A DNA stretch of 64,000 nucleotides from Bacteroidota bacterium (GTDB lineage Bacteria; Bacteroidota; Bacteroidia; Chitinophagales; Chitinophagaceae): the NCBI GenBank assembly GCA_018267915.1, contig JAFDXN010000058.1, forward strand, positions 62,001 through 126,000, read 5' to 3'. Every line of letters starts with the position of its first letter. Position 1 is the first letter of the stretch. The position numbers were made by a program, and so were the translations under genes. Under the pieces are notes generated by a model, which was not told the DNA's origin, searched no databases, and worked only from the letters and a program-made list of their open reading frames with translations. Of the stretch, positions 8,336 to 18,587 are shown one piece after another.

Positions 8336-8382
8336 AGCCTTGTTTTAGCATAAAGGTAGCATAAACAGTACGTCGGAACTGA

Positions 8383-10341
8383 TCAAAATTCGTCGATACG
8401 CTTCAACTGCACGTCGGGAACTGCGGAAACGATAATCGGGTATTTTTCCAGGGTCACGTCCGAGGGATCAAGTCCGAAACCTCTTTCCTCGGAAAGACTG
8501 AAGCGTTTCAATATGAAGTACCCGCGCATCATGAGGCGTTCCCACAGGGGTAGGGCGTTATCGCGGGAAAGAAATTTCTCGAGGATTATAAACCTGAAAT
8601 CGCCCATTACATTGTTTTTGCTGAGTGATTCATAACGGCTTACCACATTTACTTCCTTATTCTGCACCATCTCTTCCACCACTTTCCGGAACATGAGTTG
8701 TATCTTATGTTCGATACGGAAACCAAGCCTGAATTCTACCCGGATTATCTCGTTCGGTACAATGGTCTGAACGGAATATTCCATCGTGTAAGGATCATCC
8801 AATACGTCAACGTGAACGAACCAGTAAATGTCGGCCCGCTTGGGCTTGCGATATAGTATGGAATAGATGACCTTATGTTCAATCTCTTTGGGATTATTTG
8901 CGCTGGTGAGGTATACAAGATGTGTAGCGTATTTGGGGATAGTCCGGTCGTTGCTCAATTCCTGTATAATAGGAACATAATCCTCAACCCGCACGAATTC
9001 GACATAGCGGTTTTTGATCTTCCGTGCCTTGAACCAGGTGAGCATTACCAGGAATAGCAAACCACCCATGATCAGTGTTACATAGCCGCCGTGCCTGAAC
9101 TTCTCCAGGTTGGCGAAAAGGAAACTGATCTCGATAGTGAGAAATACTGCCAGATAGGTGACAATGCCGATCAGCGGTACCCGTTTGATGAACATGAAAT
9201 AAGAGAACAGGCAAGAGGTCATGATCATGCAAATGGTTATGGCCAGACCATAGGCTGCGCCCATTTTTGACGATTGCCCGAATATAAGTACTATGGCTAC
9301 GCAGCCTGCGAAAAGAAGAAAGTTGATGCCGGGGATGAATAATTGTCCCCGCTCCATAGTAGGGTATTGGATCTTCATTTTGGGCCAGAGATTGAGCTTA
9401 ATGGCCTCGCTGATGAGTGTGAACGAACCTGATATTAATGCCTGGCTAGCGATAATGGCTGCCATAGTGGCTATTATGATGCCGATCAATACGAACCATT
9501 GCGGCATCAAGGCGTAAAACGGGTTGCTTGAGGATGCGTTCCATAACAAGCCTTTATGGTTTAGAAGGTAAGCCCCCTGTCCCAGGTAATTTAGTATCAG
9601 GCAGCTTTTTACATATATCCACGATATGCGGATATTGCCTCTGCCGCAGTGCCCGAGATCGGAGTAGAGTGCCTCGGCGCCCGTAGTGCAAAGGAATACA
9701 GAACCCAGAATCCAGAATCCTTTGGGATATATCGTCAGCAGCTTGATGGCATAGTACGGATTAAAGGCTTTAAATATGCTCCAGTCGTCGTTGATATGGT
9801 ATAGGCCCAGCACGGCGAGCATCATAAACCAGATGAACATGATGGGGCCAAACATCTTGCCTATAGACATGGTGCCGAATTGCTGGAAGAAGAAGAGGCC
9901 TGTAAGGATGGCTAGTATAATATTGATGATCGTCCAATCGGGCATGCCACTGAAGGCGGGAATGCCTCTAAGACCTTCGATGGCCGCGGCAACGGAGATG
10001 GGAGGGGTGATCATGCCATCAGCAAGTAGGGCAGCCCCGCCTATCATAGCGGGAAATACGGTCCATTTGCCGTGTCTTCTTACCAAAGCGAACAGCGAGA
10101 ATATGCCGCCCTCGCCTTTGTTATCCGCCTTGAGCGTAAGTATTACATATTTGACTGTGGTCTGTAAGGTAAGCGTCCAGATAATACATGAGAGACCACC
10201 GGTTATAAGAAGATCGCTGACAACTTTACCATTACAGATTTCATTGAAAACGTATAGGGGAGAGGTACCGATATCACCGTAAATGATGCCTAGCGCGATA
10301 AGAAGACCGGCTAAAGAAACTCTGTTCAGATTTTTACCCAC
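8383..10341 (-). CDS. kup: KUP/HAK/KT family low-affinity potassium transporter
   Basis: A 652-residue K+/H+ symporter of the inner membrane. The family hallmark GDIGTSPLYVF is at about residue 21. About twelve hydrophobic segments fill residues 10-450, and a soluble C-terminal domain of ~200 residues follows. Length fits bacterial Kup (~620-650). The start is GTG, since no ATG fits the conserved N-terminus. A TAAATTTG promoter element lies 23 bp before it. A single transporter gene without Trk or Kdp neighbours; the call is secure. Confidence 0.95.
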   Translation of the reverse strand: MGKNLNRVSLAGLLIALGIIYGDIGTSPLYVFNEICNGKVVSDLLITGGLSCIIWTLTLQTTVKYVILTLKADNKGEGGIFSLFALVRRHGKWTVFPAMIGGAALLADGMITPPISVAAAIEGLRGIPAFSGMPDWTIINIILAILTGLFFFQQFGTMSIGKMFGPIMFIWFMMLAVLGLYHINDDWSIFKAFNPYYAIKLLTIYPKGFWILGSVFLCTTGAEALYSDLGHCGRGNIRISWIYVKSCLILNYLGQGAYLLNHKGLLWNASSSNPFYALMPQWFVLIGIIIATMAAIIASQALISGSFTLISEAIKLNLWPKMKIQYPTMERGQLFIPGINFLLFAGCVAIVLIFGQSSKMGAAYGLAITICMIMTSCLFSYFMFIKRVPLIGIVTYLAVFLTIEISFLFANLEKFRHGGYVTLIMGGLLFLVMLTWFKARKIKNRYVEFVRVEDYVPIIQELSNDRTIPKYATHLVYLTSANNPKEIEHKVIYSILYRKPKRADIYWFVHVDVLDDPYTMEYSVQTIVPNEIIRVEFRLGFRIEHKIQLMFRKVVEEMVQNKEVNVVSRYESLSKNNVMGDFRFIILEKFLSRDNALPLWERLMMRGYFILKRFSLSEERGFGLDPSDVTLEKYPIIVSAVPDVQLKRIDEF

Positions 10342-10364
10342 AGGTAATAATAAAATATAGCGTG

Positions 10365-10372
10365 CAAATTTA
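10365..10372 (-). promoter_or_regulatory. -7 promoter element of kup
   Basis: On the minus strand this reads TAAATTTG, an exact match to TAnnTTTG, 23 bp upstream of the GTG start. It supports the chosen start. Confidence 0.6.
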
Positions 10373-10441
10373 GTGCATTCTTTACCGATAAAAGAAATGG
10401 GGAGTAAAAAATTGGTATAGAGGAGGATAAGCTCCCGGGGC

Positions 10442-10642
10442 TCAGGATAATAGCAGCTTGATCGAATTCAGATATTCTGTTCGGGCATCAACTTTCTTTC
10501 TGATCTCGGTGTCGTCCGGACTAAGTTCTTTTAGATAACCGGCATGGCTGACAGAAGGGCTGCCGGATTGATCCACTTCGATTTGTTCGAACAAAGCATC
10601 CTCGGCGGCAGATGGAATATTATTTGGATTCCCGGCTGTCAT
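10442..10642 (-). CDS. small hypothetical protein
   Basis: A 66-residue acidic, soluble protein from the ATG at 10642. An open frame to 10720 adds 26 hydrophobic residues that look like read-through of untranslated DNA, so I prefer the inner start. The sequence is hydrophilic (many Asp, Glu, Ser) and ends in a short helix-like NSIKLLLS. No family is recognised. It could be a short regulatory or orphan protein, and there is some risk that it is not a gene. Confidence 0.45.
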   Translation of the reverse strand: MTAGNPNNIPSAAEDALFEQIEVDQSGSPSVSHAGYLKELSPDDTEIRKKVDARTEYLNSIKLLLS

Positions 10643-10898
10643 AAGACAAATATAATAATTGCTTATCCTGATGAGCCAGATGGCAGAATTCTTTTTTGCA
10701 CAAATTGTGAATTTTAACAAAACCTATGCAATCGACGCTTAAGGTAGCCAAGATACACTAACGATGGTCAGATAGTATCAATAAAGAAGAATGAAGGCAA
10801 TGCGCTAAAAATTCTTCGGTTCTTTTATGGATTTTACCTAAAAATCACAATATTTGTTGTAAACTTACAAGCCGATATTTTAAAACGCACAAAAAATC

Positions 10899-11432
10899 AT
10901 GAGGAGAATAATTCTATTGTTGGTTTTATTGCCATTGTTTTCATTTGCGCAAAAGCGTGAGGGCGATAAATGCTGGCCGCCTACGTATTATGAGACGGCG
11001 AAATCAACGATCTACAGTAGCCAGGACAGGAAATTAAAAGTGGGCATTGCCGCTCATCAGAATCATGCAGGAATGGTATTGAAAGTGTATTATGCCGATC
11101 CGTTCTATGTAACGTCGAAGCAAAAGCTTGTTCTGAAACTGTCCGGTGATAATGAACTGGTTTTGAAATGTAAAATGACCGCGGCAGCGGAACCAATGCA
11201 TCAAAAACGTGGTGATTTTTACTACTACAACTATGCATACTTCCCCTTGTCTGATGAGGCGCTACAGATGCTTTCTTTCCATACTGTGAAGTCTGTGAAA
11301 CTGCAGCTTGACGGTGATGCACCGCTGATGTTCGGACCGCTGAGGAAATGGGACGCTTATGAGATAAAAAGCCAGGTGCAGGACGTGCAGAAGCAATATA
11401 TCGTTGACCGCGGCTATAACTACGATTATTAA
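10899..11432 (+). CDS. secreted protein of unknown function
   Basis: A 177-residue protein with a Sec signal peptide (residues 1-17, ending FSFAQ). The mature part is rich in Tyr and Lys, alternates beta-strand-like segments and has a single Cys near its start (GDKCWPP). No domain is recognised. It stands alone between a small unknown gene and the T9SS paralogues and is followed by a good terminator. An envelope or periplasmic role is the only supportable inference. Confidence 0.7.
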   Translation: MRRIILLLVLLPLFSFAQKREGDKCWPPTYYETAKSTIYSSQDRKLKVGIAAHQNHAGMVLKVYYADPFYVTSKQKLVLKLSGDNELVLKCKMTAAAEPMHQKRGDFYYYNYAYFPLSDEALQMLSFHTVKSVKLQLDGDAPLMFGPLRKWDAYEIKSQVQDVQKQYIVDRGYNYDY

Positions 11433-11455
11433 TGTTTTACGATACAACAATTTTT

Positions 11456-11482
11456 AAAACCCCGCAATTGCGGGGTTTTACT
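11456..11482 (+). terminator. intrinsic terminator
   Basis: The stem AAAACCCCGC/GCGGGGTTTT with a short AATT loop is followed by ACTTTTTG. It lies 24 bp after the secreted-protein stop codon. Confidence 0.88.
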
Positions 11483-11722
11483 TTTTGATTATTTTCTGCC
11501 AAATCGGTATTGATTACGAAAAATAAAGTCTAAATTGTGAAGGCTTTAATTAGAAATTAATTTTATGGTTTGTAAAGGTTAATAATCCAGAGTCTTAGGC
11601 CAGTGTACCAAACCAAATGGCGCAAATTAGAGTCTTAGTTATTGTAGTTTGATTTTTGCTCCCTATTGAGGCTTCAGCTACTGACAGATCAGGACATGTT
11701 TTTATTTATACATTAAAGCATC

Positions 11723-14503
11723 ATGAGAAAATTATTATTACCTCTTTTTCTACTTCTGACGCCCATCTTCGTTTATGCCGACGGCAACGGCACCTTTAGT
11801 ATGAGCTATTCTTTTTCGAAGTGTGGGCTCAACTTTACTACGGCTTCCCAGCGCCTGGGGCAAAGGTTCACGCCGCCGGGACCGGCGCAACCGGCCACTT
11901 TTGCTATTAGCGGGATACCGGCTTGTGCAACCATTGAAAAGGCATTTTTGTACGTTGAGGGATCAGGTAATGGTGCTGCCCAGACCGCGACAATCGTCGG
12001 TCCCGCGGGCACGCAAAGCTTCCCGATGACAGTTATTGGTACCCAGGGTGATAAATGCTGGGGTTATCAAAGCTCGGTTACCTACCGTGCAGATGTGACG
12101 CCGGTTGTAACAGGCAACTTCAATTACCTCATCAGCGGCATACTGACAAATCCCCCTAACGCGGGCAACGATATGGACGGGGCTACCCTCATCGTTATTT
12201 ACAGCGACCCGATGCAGACCTACCAGGGAACTATGCAGTTAGATGATGGGGCGATTGAAAGATCGGGTGGCACAGCTACGCATACCATGAACTTTACTGC
12301 TCCTTGCGGCACACCGCAGAACGCCCAGGCTATAATGGGCGTGGGCGATATGCAGTTCGACGGCGAAACCGTGGTACTTAATGCGACACCTGCTACTTAT
12401 ACATACAACTGGTGGAATTATTTCCAGGTTAGTACGACAGTTACTGCGGCACAAACTACCGCCGATTTTACCGTTACAGCAGGCGGCGATTGTTTTAACC
12501 TTGCTTTTGCAGGTTTGTATTATCAAACCACCACTTGCGTAGTATGCACTCCACCGGCCTTGACCCTAACCACAAGCAGCACTGCCACTACCTGCGGGCT
12601 TTGTAACGGCTCGGCCACTGTTGTTGCAACCGGCAGCCCGTATGGATATAGCTACCAGTGGGCGCCCACCGGGGGCACCCAGGCCACCGCCACCGGTCTG
12701 TGTGCAGGCACGTATACCGTTTATGTTACCACACTCTGCGCTTCGGACTCTGCGGTTGTAACTGTGCCGATCGGTTCAGGTCCGGCAACGTTAACACATA
12801 CCCAAACCGATCCGGAATGTAACGCATATTGTGACGGCATAGCTACTGTAAGTGTATCTGGCGGTACGCCACCGTTTACATACGCGTGGTCGCCAACTGG
12901 CGGCACAGCTGCAACTGCAAATAACCTTTGTGCTGGTACCTACGTCCTGACCGTGACAGATGGTATCGGCTGCATTAATAAGGATACGGTAGTCATAACA
13001 GAGCCTGCTCCTACACCGCCCCCCACACCTCATGACGTAGCATTCTGCCAGGAGGGGCCGTCGAGTCCGCTGGTGGCCGACCCGTCGACACCCGGTGATG
13101 TAGTAAGGTGGTGGGATGTGCCGACAGGGGGCAACTTCTCCCTCACGCCCCCTACACCGGTTACAACCAATACAGGCACCTTTACATGGTATGTCTCGGA
13201 TGTAACGCCTATAGGCTGCGAGAGTGTGAGAGTACCCATAAATGTGCTCATCAAACCAAAGCCGCTGTTTCCCGGCGTCACTTCATATGAATATTGCCAG
13301 TATACCAATGTTACAGTGTTACCGTTGAATGCCCAGGGTGACTCAGTGCAGTGGTATACCACACCAGCGGGTGGGGTAGGAACGTTAACACCACCTCAGC
13401 CGTCGATCGACTCGCCCGGTACTTTTATCTGGTATGTGACACAGACGCAGAACGGCTGTGAGAGTGACCGTGCACCACAGGTGGTGAAGGTAAAACCAGG
13501 TGTGATAGCCAATTTCGGCTTCGATGTGAAACAGGGCTGCGGCAGAGATACATTGAGATTGACTGATAGCTCAATAGTAAACGGGACCGAAAGTGTGATA
13601 TGGAATTTCGGAGATGGTTCGCCCTTTGAGACCTTTGACCGGTCGCCGAGACACTTGTACTACGTTACCGGAACATATCCGGTTACACTCACCGTAACGA
13701 ATGGTTTCTGTACAGACTCTATGACTAAACCAGTATTGGCAGTGGTGAACGAATTGTTGCCACTAGTAGTGTCTCCGGTACAGGTGAGCATATGTCCGGG
13801 CGATACGGCACAGTTGCATGCTATAGGAGACCCTACCTATACATTTGACTGGACACCTAACCTGTGGGTAACGGGCGCTAACAGTGCTGACGTAGTTGTG
13901 GCGCCACAAGAAAATATAGTTTATACTGCTACTGCCACCGACACACTGGGCTGCAAACACATTGCGTCCGTTAGGGTAATGCTCGCCTCGAATGCGGTAC
14001 TCGACATACCCGATAGCGTAAGATTATACCCTGGTGAATCTTACCAGATAAACCCTCAAGGCAATTGCCTTTATTATAGTTGGTTCCCTCCACTGGGACT
14101 GAGTGCAGACACCATTTCTAACCCGATCGCGAGCCCCGAAGTTTCTACACGTTATATAGTGCATGCTACTACAGAATGGGGTTGTAAAGCAACCGATTCC
14201 ATTGACGTGTTCGTGGATCCGGGTACTTTACTTTATTTGCCTAATGCCTTTGCGCCAGGTAGCACTAATCCTGAGAACAGGGAATTCAGGATCATCAAGC
14301 GTGGTATAGCGACACTTAAGGATTTCCGGATTTATGACCGCTGGGGTGTGCTGGTGTATGAAGGCAAAGACATAGATCACGGATGGGACGGAACTTATAA
14401 AGGTAAACCACAGCCCTTCGACGTATATGTCTACATGATAGAGGCTGTTACAAGTACAGGTCAAAAATTCTCTAAACAAGGAAACGTGACCTTATTGAGA
14501 TAA
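11723..14503 (+). CDS. T9SS type B surface protein with SprB-like repeats and PKD domain (copy 1)
   Basis: A 926-residue protein with a signal peptide (1-20). Residues ~25-270 form an N-terminal domain of unknown type (resembling DUF3344-like regions) with conserved Cys and an NDMDGATL motif. Two SprB-like repeats follow (about 285-430, TCGLCNGSATV and ECNAYCDGIATV types). Then come a PPPTPHDVAFC linker, two Ig-like segments, a PKD domain (WNFGDGSPFETF, ~625-700), another Ig-like region, and the type B sorting domain (LYLPNAFAPGS, YDRWGVLVYEG, terminal VTLLR). By family knowledge it is a surface protein carried by T9SS and possibly moved by the gliding machinery. It is tandem with a paralogue downstream, and each copy is followed by its own terminator. 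Confidence 0.88.
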   Translation: MRKLLLPLFLLLTPIFVYADGNGTFSMSYSFSKCGLNFTTASQRLGQRFTPPGPAQPATFAISGIPACATIEKAFLYVEGSGNGAAQTATIVGPAGTQSFPMTVIGTQGDKCWGYQSSVTYRADVTPVVTGNFNYLISGILTNPPNAGNDMDGATLIVIYSDPMQTYQGTMQLDDGAIERSGGTATHTMNFTAPCGTPQNAQAIMGVGDMQFDGETVVLNATPATYTYNWWNYFQVSTTVTAAQTTADFTVTAGGDCFNLAFAGLYYQTTTCVVCTPPALTLTTSSTATTCGLCNGSATVVATGSPYGYSYQWAPTGGTQATATGLCAGTYTVYVTTLCASDSAVVTVPIGSGPATLTHTQTDPECNAYCDGIATVSVSGGTPPFTYAWSPTGGTAATANNLCAGTYVLTVTDGIGCINKDTVVITEPAPTPPPTPHDVAFCQEGPSSPLVADPSTPGDVVRWWDVPTGGNFSLTPPTPVTTNTGTFTWYVSDVTPIGCESVRVPINVLIKPKPLFPGVTSYEYCQYTNVTVLPLNAQGDSVQWYTTPAGGVGTLTPPQPSIDSPGTFIWYVTQTQNGCESDRAPQVVKVKPGVIANFGFDVKQGCGRDTLRLTDSSIVNGTESVIWNFGDGSPFETFDRSPRHLYYVTGTYPVTLTVTNGFCTDSMTKPVLAVVNELLPLVVSPVQVSICPGDTAQLHAIGDPTYTFDWTPNLWVTGANSADVVVAPQENIVYTATATDTLGCKHIASVRVMLASNAVLDIPDSVRLYPGESYQINPQGNCLYYSWFPPLGLSADTISNPIASPEVSTRYIVHATTEWGCKATDSIDVFVDPGTLLYLPNAFAPGSTNPENREFRIIKRGIATLKDFRIYDRWGVLVYEGKDIDHGWDGTYKGKPQPFDVYVYMIEAVTSTGQKFSKQGNVTLLR

Positions 14504-14521
14504 ATTAAAGAAAATCTCTAC

Positions 14522-14562
14522 AATAGCCGCAGATATACATATCTGCGGCTATTTCATTTTTG
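14522..14562 (+). terminator. intrinsic terminator between the tandem paralogues
   Basis: A 15-bp perfect inverted repeat (14522-14536 and 14539-14553, AATAGCCGC... type) is followed by TTCATTTTTG. It should separate the two paralogous transcripts. Confidence 0.85.
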
Positions 14563-14717
14563 TATTCCCAACGTTATTATATTAATAGCCGTCTTTTTTA
14601 TACAGCTGATATATGATATCTTCGCATTGACTTATTGACCATGTGAAGAAAAGAATGCCTTTCAAATTTTTGTTTCTTGTAAGCAAATTTTAGATACTAT
14701 AAAAGAAAGACCTTTAA

Positions 14718-17525
14718 ATGAAGCAAATCCTACTTTTGATAATATTCGTATGCGCTCCTTCTCTATTGTTTGCTAATGGCAATCATGCTTTGAATAACTC
14801 CTATACGCAAACAGCTTGTGGCTTAAATTATGTGGCCACGTCACAACGCTTAGGTCAGCGATTTGTACCTGCCGGCATCGCCCAGCCGGCACCGTTCACC
14901 ATTGCAGGAATACCAAATTGTGCGAATATTGAAAAGGCGTTTCTTTATACGGAAGGATCGGGAGCGGGTAATATAACCATTACTGCTACCATACAGGGGC
15001 CAACGGGTACCCAGAGCTTTGTGATGACGGAAATAGGTGTAGATAATGATAAGTGCTGGGGTTACCCCGCCACAAGTGGCACGCATTCTTATCGTGCCGA
15101 TGTTACCAGCATCGTTACAGGAAACGCTACTTATAATGTTAGTGGATTGCCCACCAGTACCCAAGCCCAGCATCTGGACGATATGGATGGTGCTACACTT
15201 CTCGTGATATACAGCGACCCTTCTCAAACCTGGCGCGGAACATTGATAATAGATGATGGCGCGCAAACGGGAGGGTCCGGTAATCCACAACTTGAAACCC
15301 ATACAATGAATATGGCAGCTCCCTGTGGCGCTCCATCAAATGCGAAAGCTTTTATGGCTATCGGTGATATCCAGGATAATAACTCGCAAGTAGTGCTGAA
15401 CGGCACAAATTATGGCACCTATACGTATAACTGGTATAACTACTTTGAAATAAATACAACAATTACCGCAGCCCAGGTCACCTCTACATTTTCAAATAAT
15501 ACTCCGGCAGATTGCTTCAATATTCTTTTCACGGGCCTTTACTACCAAACCACTACCTGTGCAGTTTGCATTCCCCCAACGACGATTTCAATAACTACGG
15601 ACAGCACAAAAACAACCTGCGACTCGTGCAATGGTACCGCCACAGTGCATGCAACAGGAGGCACACCGCCCTACACTTATTCATGGGCGCCATCCGGCGG
15701 TACGGACTCCACTGCGACTAACCTGTGCCCCGGCACCTACACGGTAACCGTAACGTCAAGTTGCGGGTCAGGCACCGCTATTGTGCATATTGTCCAGGGT
15801 CCCGGCGGCTTCAGCATTGCCAGCTCGCAGACCAACCCTGAATGCAACGGCTATTGTGATGGGAATATTAACCTGACTGTCACAGGCGGTACAGCGCCCT
15901 TCACATACGCATGGACACCTAATGCAGGCAATGGTCCAAATGTAAATAACCTGTGTGCAGGTACTTATACAGTTGCGGTTACCGATGCGAACCATTGTAT
16001 CAATAGCAATATCGTAACAATAACACAGCCTGCACCCACACCACCGCCGACTCCGCACGATGTGGCATTTTGTCAATTTGGCCCATCGTCTCCCCTTGTG
16101 GCCGATCCATCAACACCGGGCGATGTGGTAAGATGGTGGGACCAGGCGACAGGCGGTAATTTCTCATTAACACCTCCGACACCGCTTACTGATAATACCG
16201 GCACCTTTACCTGGTATGTGTCGGACGTAACGCCCATAGGTTGTGAAAGTGTTAGAGTACCCATTACAGCCGTTATTAAGCCCAAACCGTTATACCCGGT
16301 TGTGACGTCTTATACCTATTGCCAGTATTTTAACTCAAATGTCATTCACCTGGAGGCCCAGGGCGACTCGGTACAGTGGTACAATACGTCGACCGGAGGC
16401 ATCGGCAGCTTCATCGCGCCTTTGCCCACTGTGGATACTGCTGGAATAATAGTCTGGTATGTAACGCAGACGGTAAACGGCTGCGAAAGCGACCGTGCAC
16501 CACAGGTGGTACGTGTTAACCCCGGTGTGATCGCAGGATTTAATTTTGATCTTGTTTTGGGTTGCGGCAGGGATACGCTGAACCTTCATGATAGCTCGAC
16601 CGTAAATGGCACCGAGAGTGTAACATGGGACTTCGGTGATGGGTCTCCATTCGAAACTTTTGAGACCAATCCTCGGCACCTGTATTACTTCACTGGTACC
16701 TACCCGGTGAAGCTGGTGGTCACCAATGGCTTCTGCTCAGATTCTTTGACGAAGAACGTGTATGCCTTTGTGCAAAATCAATTACCGTTGGATGTTTCGG
16801 CGGGAGTAACCATTTGTCCGGGCGATAGCACCCAACTGCATGCCTATGGCGATCCGAGCTATGTATACTCCTGGTCACCTGACTGGTGGATGAGCGGAAG
16901 CAACACGGCAGACCCAGTAGTAAAACCACAAAATAACCTGGTCTACACAGCCTCTGCCCTGGACACGAACGGCTGCATACATACCGGTACGGTGCGTGTC
17001 ACAATGGCATCGAACGCGATCATTTCGCTGCCTGACAGTGTGACCCTGTACCCCGGTGAAAGCTACCAGATAAGTCCCGAAGGAAACTGCCTTTACTTCA
17101 GTTGGTTCCCCCCGCTCGGGCTGAGTGCAGATACGATATCTGATCCTGTTGCTTCGCCTGAGGTGAGCACGCGATATACCGTGCATGCCAGCACAGACTG
17201 GGGATGCAAGGTGACCGATTCTATTGACATTTTTGTTGATCCTTCTTCAGTGCTATACCTGCCCAATGCTTTTGCGCCGGGCAGCCAAAGCGGGGAAAAT
17301 AAGAAGTTTAAGATTTTAAAACGTGGCCTGGCAGCACTGAACTACTTCCGCATCTACGACCGCTGGGGTGTGCTTGTGTATGAGAGTAAAGACATCAATG
17401 AAGGCTGGGACGGCACTTATAAAGGCAAGCCGCAGCCATTTGGTGTATATGTCTACATGGTAGAGGCCGTTACAACCACAGGTCAGAAATTCATTAAGCA
17501 GGGTAATGTCACGCTAGTGAGGTAG
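14718..17525 (+). CDS. T9SS type B surface protein with SprB-like repeats and PKD domain (copy 2)
   Basis: A 935-residue paralogue of the preceding gene with the same order: signal peptide (1-19), N-terminal Cys-containing domain with DDMDGATL, two SprB-like repeats (TCDSCNGTATV and ECNGYCDGNINL types), the PPPTPHDVAFC linker, Ig-like segments, a PKD domain (WDFGDGSPFETF) and the type B sorting domain ending VTLVR. The stretch from the linker through the first Ig-like segment is almost identical to copy 1 at the protein level, while the DNA differs at many third positions. The N-terminal domain and SprB repeats diverge more. It likely has the same route and role, with altered binding specificity (inference). 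Confidence 0.88.
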   Translation: MKQILLLIIFVCAPSLLFANGNHALNNSYTQTACGLNYVATSQRLGQRFVPAGIAQPAPFTIAGIPNCANIEKAFLYTEGSGAGNITITATIQGPTGTQSFVMTEIGVDNDKCWGYPATSGTHSYRADVTSIVTGNATYNVSGLPTSTQAQHLDDMDGATLLVIYSDPSQTWRGTLIIDDGAQTGGSGNPQLETHTMNMAAPCGAPSNAKAFMAIGDIQDNNSQVVLNGTNYGTYTYNWYNYFEINTTITAAQVTSTFSNNTPADCFNILFTGLYYQTTTCAVCIPPTTISITTDSTKTTCDSCNGTATVHATGGTPPYTYSWAPSGGTDSTATNLCPGTYTVTVTSSCGSGTAIVHIVQGPGGFSIASSQTNPECNGYCDGNINLTVTGGTAPFTYAWTPNAGNGPNVNNLCAGTYTVAVTDANHCINSNIVTITQPAPTPPPTPHDVAFCQFGPSSPLVADPSTPGDVVRWWDQATGGNFSLTPPTPLTDNTGTFTWYVSDVTPIGCESVRVPITAVIKPKPLYPVVTSYTYCQYFNSNVIHLEAQGDSVQWYNTSTGGIGSFIAPLPTVDTAGIIVWYVTQTVNGCESDRAPQVVRVNPGVIAGFNFDLVLGCGRDTLNLHDSSTVNGTESVTWDFGDGSPFETFETNPRHLYYFTGTYPVKLVVTNGFCSDSLTKNVYAFVQNQLPLDVSAGVTICPGDSTQLHAYGDPSYVYSWSPDWWMSGSNTADPVVKPQNNLVYTASALDTNGCIHTGTVRVTMASNAIISLPDSVTLYPGESYQISPEGNCLYFSWFPPLGLSADTISDPVASPEVSTRYTVHASTDWGCKVTDSIDIFVDPSSVLYLPNAFAPGSQSGENKKFKILKRGLAALNYFRIYDRWGVLVYESKDINEGWDGTYKGKPQPFGVYVYMVEAVTTTGQKFIKQGNVTLVR

Positions 17526-17526
17526 T

Positions 17527-17560
17527 AAAAAAAGTCCGGCATACTCCCGGGCTTTTTTTA
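17527..17560. terminator. intrinsic terminator at convergent gene ends
   Basis: The stem GTCCGG/CCGGGC (one T-G pair) is extended by an A run on the left and a T run on the right. It overlaps the last bases of the convergent acetyltransferase gene. Confidence 0.8.
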
Positions 17561-18067
17561 TTGTCCGGCTTGCCAGCCAAAATAATAATGCCCGCATATG
17601 TCATTCGGGTTAAAGCAGGCGACATTCGGGAGGTGGCCCCAAAGGCTGAAACCATTCTTTTCAAGGAGCTTGATACTTGCCGCGTTCTTATCGAGCACTA
17701 CTGCTATATAAACGCTGCTTCCAAGCTCATTAATATTGGCTTTTGCATATTGCAAAAGTGCAGAGGCTACACCTTTGCCACGGTGGTCGTTGTGAACATA
17801 ATAACTTACCTCTTTTGTATGGCTTAAGGCAGCCCTCCCTGAACGATACGGGCTGATCGATAACCAGGCCACTACTTCGTTGTTCTCGGTTGCAACGTAA
17901 ATAGGACAGTTGTCCTTGTGCTCAGCGAACCACTTATCACGTTCACCGGCCTTAAATATTTCAGTATATGCATTTGTATAAGGCTCTAAAATAGCCTGGT
18001 TGTGAATAGCTGTAATAGCAGGGAGATCATTGTCTTCAGCTATTCTTATATGTAAACGTGATGACAT
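17558..18067 (-). CDS. GNAT family N-acetyltransferase (phosphinothricin-acetyltransferase-like)
   Basis: A 169-residue enzyme that transfers acetyl from acetyl-CoA to an amine. The acetyl-CoA loop HRGKGVASALL (about residues 95-105) is the Q/RxxGxG/A motif. YVHNDH before it and LLEKNGFSLWGHL near residue 140 match the Pat/MnaT subgroup, whose members act on phosphinothricin or methionine sulfoximine/sulfone. Length is normal. A TACCTTTA element, one base off the promoter consensus, lies only 3 bp before the ATG, so the leader would be extremely short. Substrate is not predictable. Confidence 0.88.
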   Translation of the reverse strand: MSSRLHIRIAEDNDLPAITAIHNQAILEPYTNAYTEIFKAGERDKWFAEHKDNCPIYVATENNEVVAWLSISPYRSGRAALSHTKEVSYYVHNDHRGKGVASALLQYAKANINELGSSVYIAVVLDKNAASIKLLEKNGFSLWGHLPNVACFNPNDICGHYYFGWQAGQ

Positions 18068-18111
18068 GCCTAAAGGTAGTCATTCGTGCTTGCAGCCGCA
18101 ACAGAAGGTGC

Positions 18112-18360
18112 CTAGTTCATGTTGCCTGCGTAGTTGCAATCAACATTTTCTTTGCTACCGAGCATCGCGAATGCATTACAGGCCTCTCTTGAGGGGAAAA
18201 AATGTATTTCACCTCCTTTGACAAGCATATAGCCTGCATGATCGTGACCGGTAGTTAACGGCACACAAGTGAAATTACCTATCTCACCGGGAAGCCCTGT
18301 TTTCGCATCTGTAGTAAAAAAAGTAAGAATGTCGTCCAGTGTTTGGTAAAGTTTCTCCAT
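18112..18360 (-). CDS. small hypothetical protein
   Basis: An 82-residue soluble protein beginning MEKLYQTLDDIL at 18360. A longer version from 18399 adds 13 residues (MNGRSFEYPKKSN) and cannot be excluded. It has a Gly-rich middle with several His (TTGHDHAGYML) and two C-terminal Cys-containing segments. No family is recognised. It lies 44 bp upstream of the acetyltransferase on the same strand, so it may be co-transcribed with it. Confidence 0.5.
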   Translation of the reverse strand: MEKLYQTLDDILTFFTTDAKTGLPGEIGNFTCVPLTTGHDHAGYMLVKGGEIHFFPSREACNAFAMLGSKENVDCNYAGNMN

Positions 18361-18575
18361 GTTTGATTTTTTGGGGTATTCAAAAGATCTTCCATTCATA
18401 GATTTGGGTTTCGCATGACCAGGGATGTTAATTTAATGCAAAATCTGGACATTTTCCTATTAATGTCTAAAGAAAATATTTTTTCATAAACAAAATAAAC
18501 AGTAGGGGTAAAAATGCTAATATCTGCGACGGAGCGGGCCTGATAGCCTAACTTCGTTTTGGCGGCGATAAAAAC

Positions 18576-18583
18576 TAGCTTTG
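18576..18583 (+). promoter_or_regulatory. -7 promoter element 4 nt before a start codon
   Basis: TAGCTTTG matches TAnnTTTG and is separated from the ATG at 18588 by only CATA. Transcription would be expected to start at or beside the ATG. Confidence 0.55.
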
Positions 18584-18587
18584 CATA

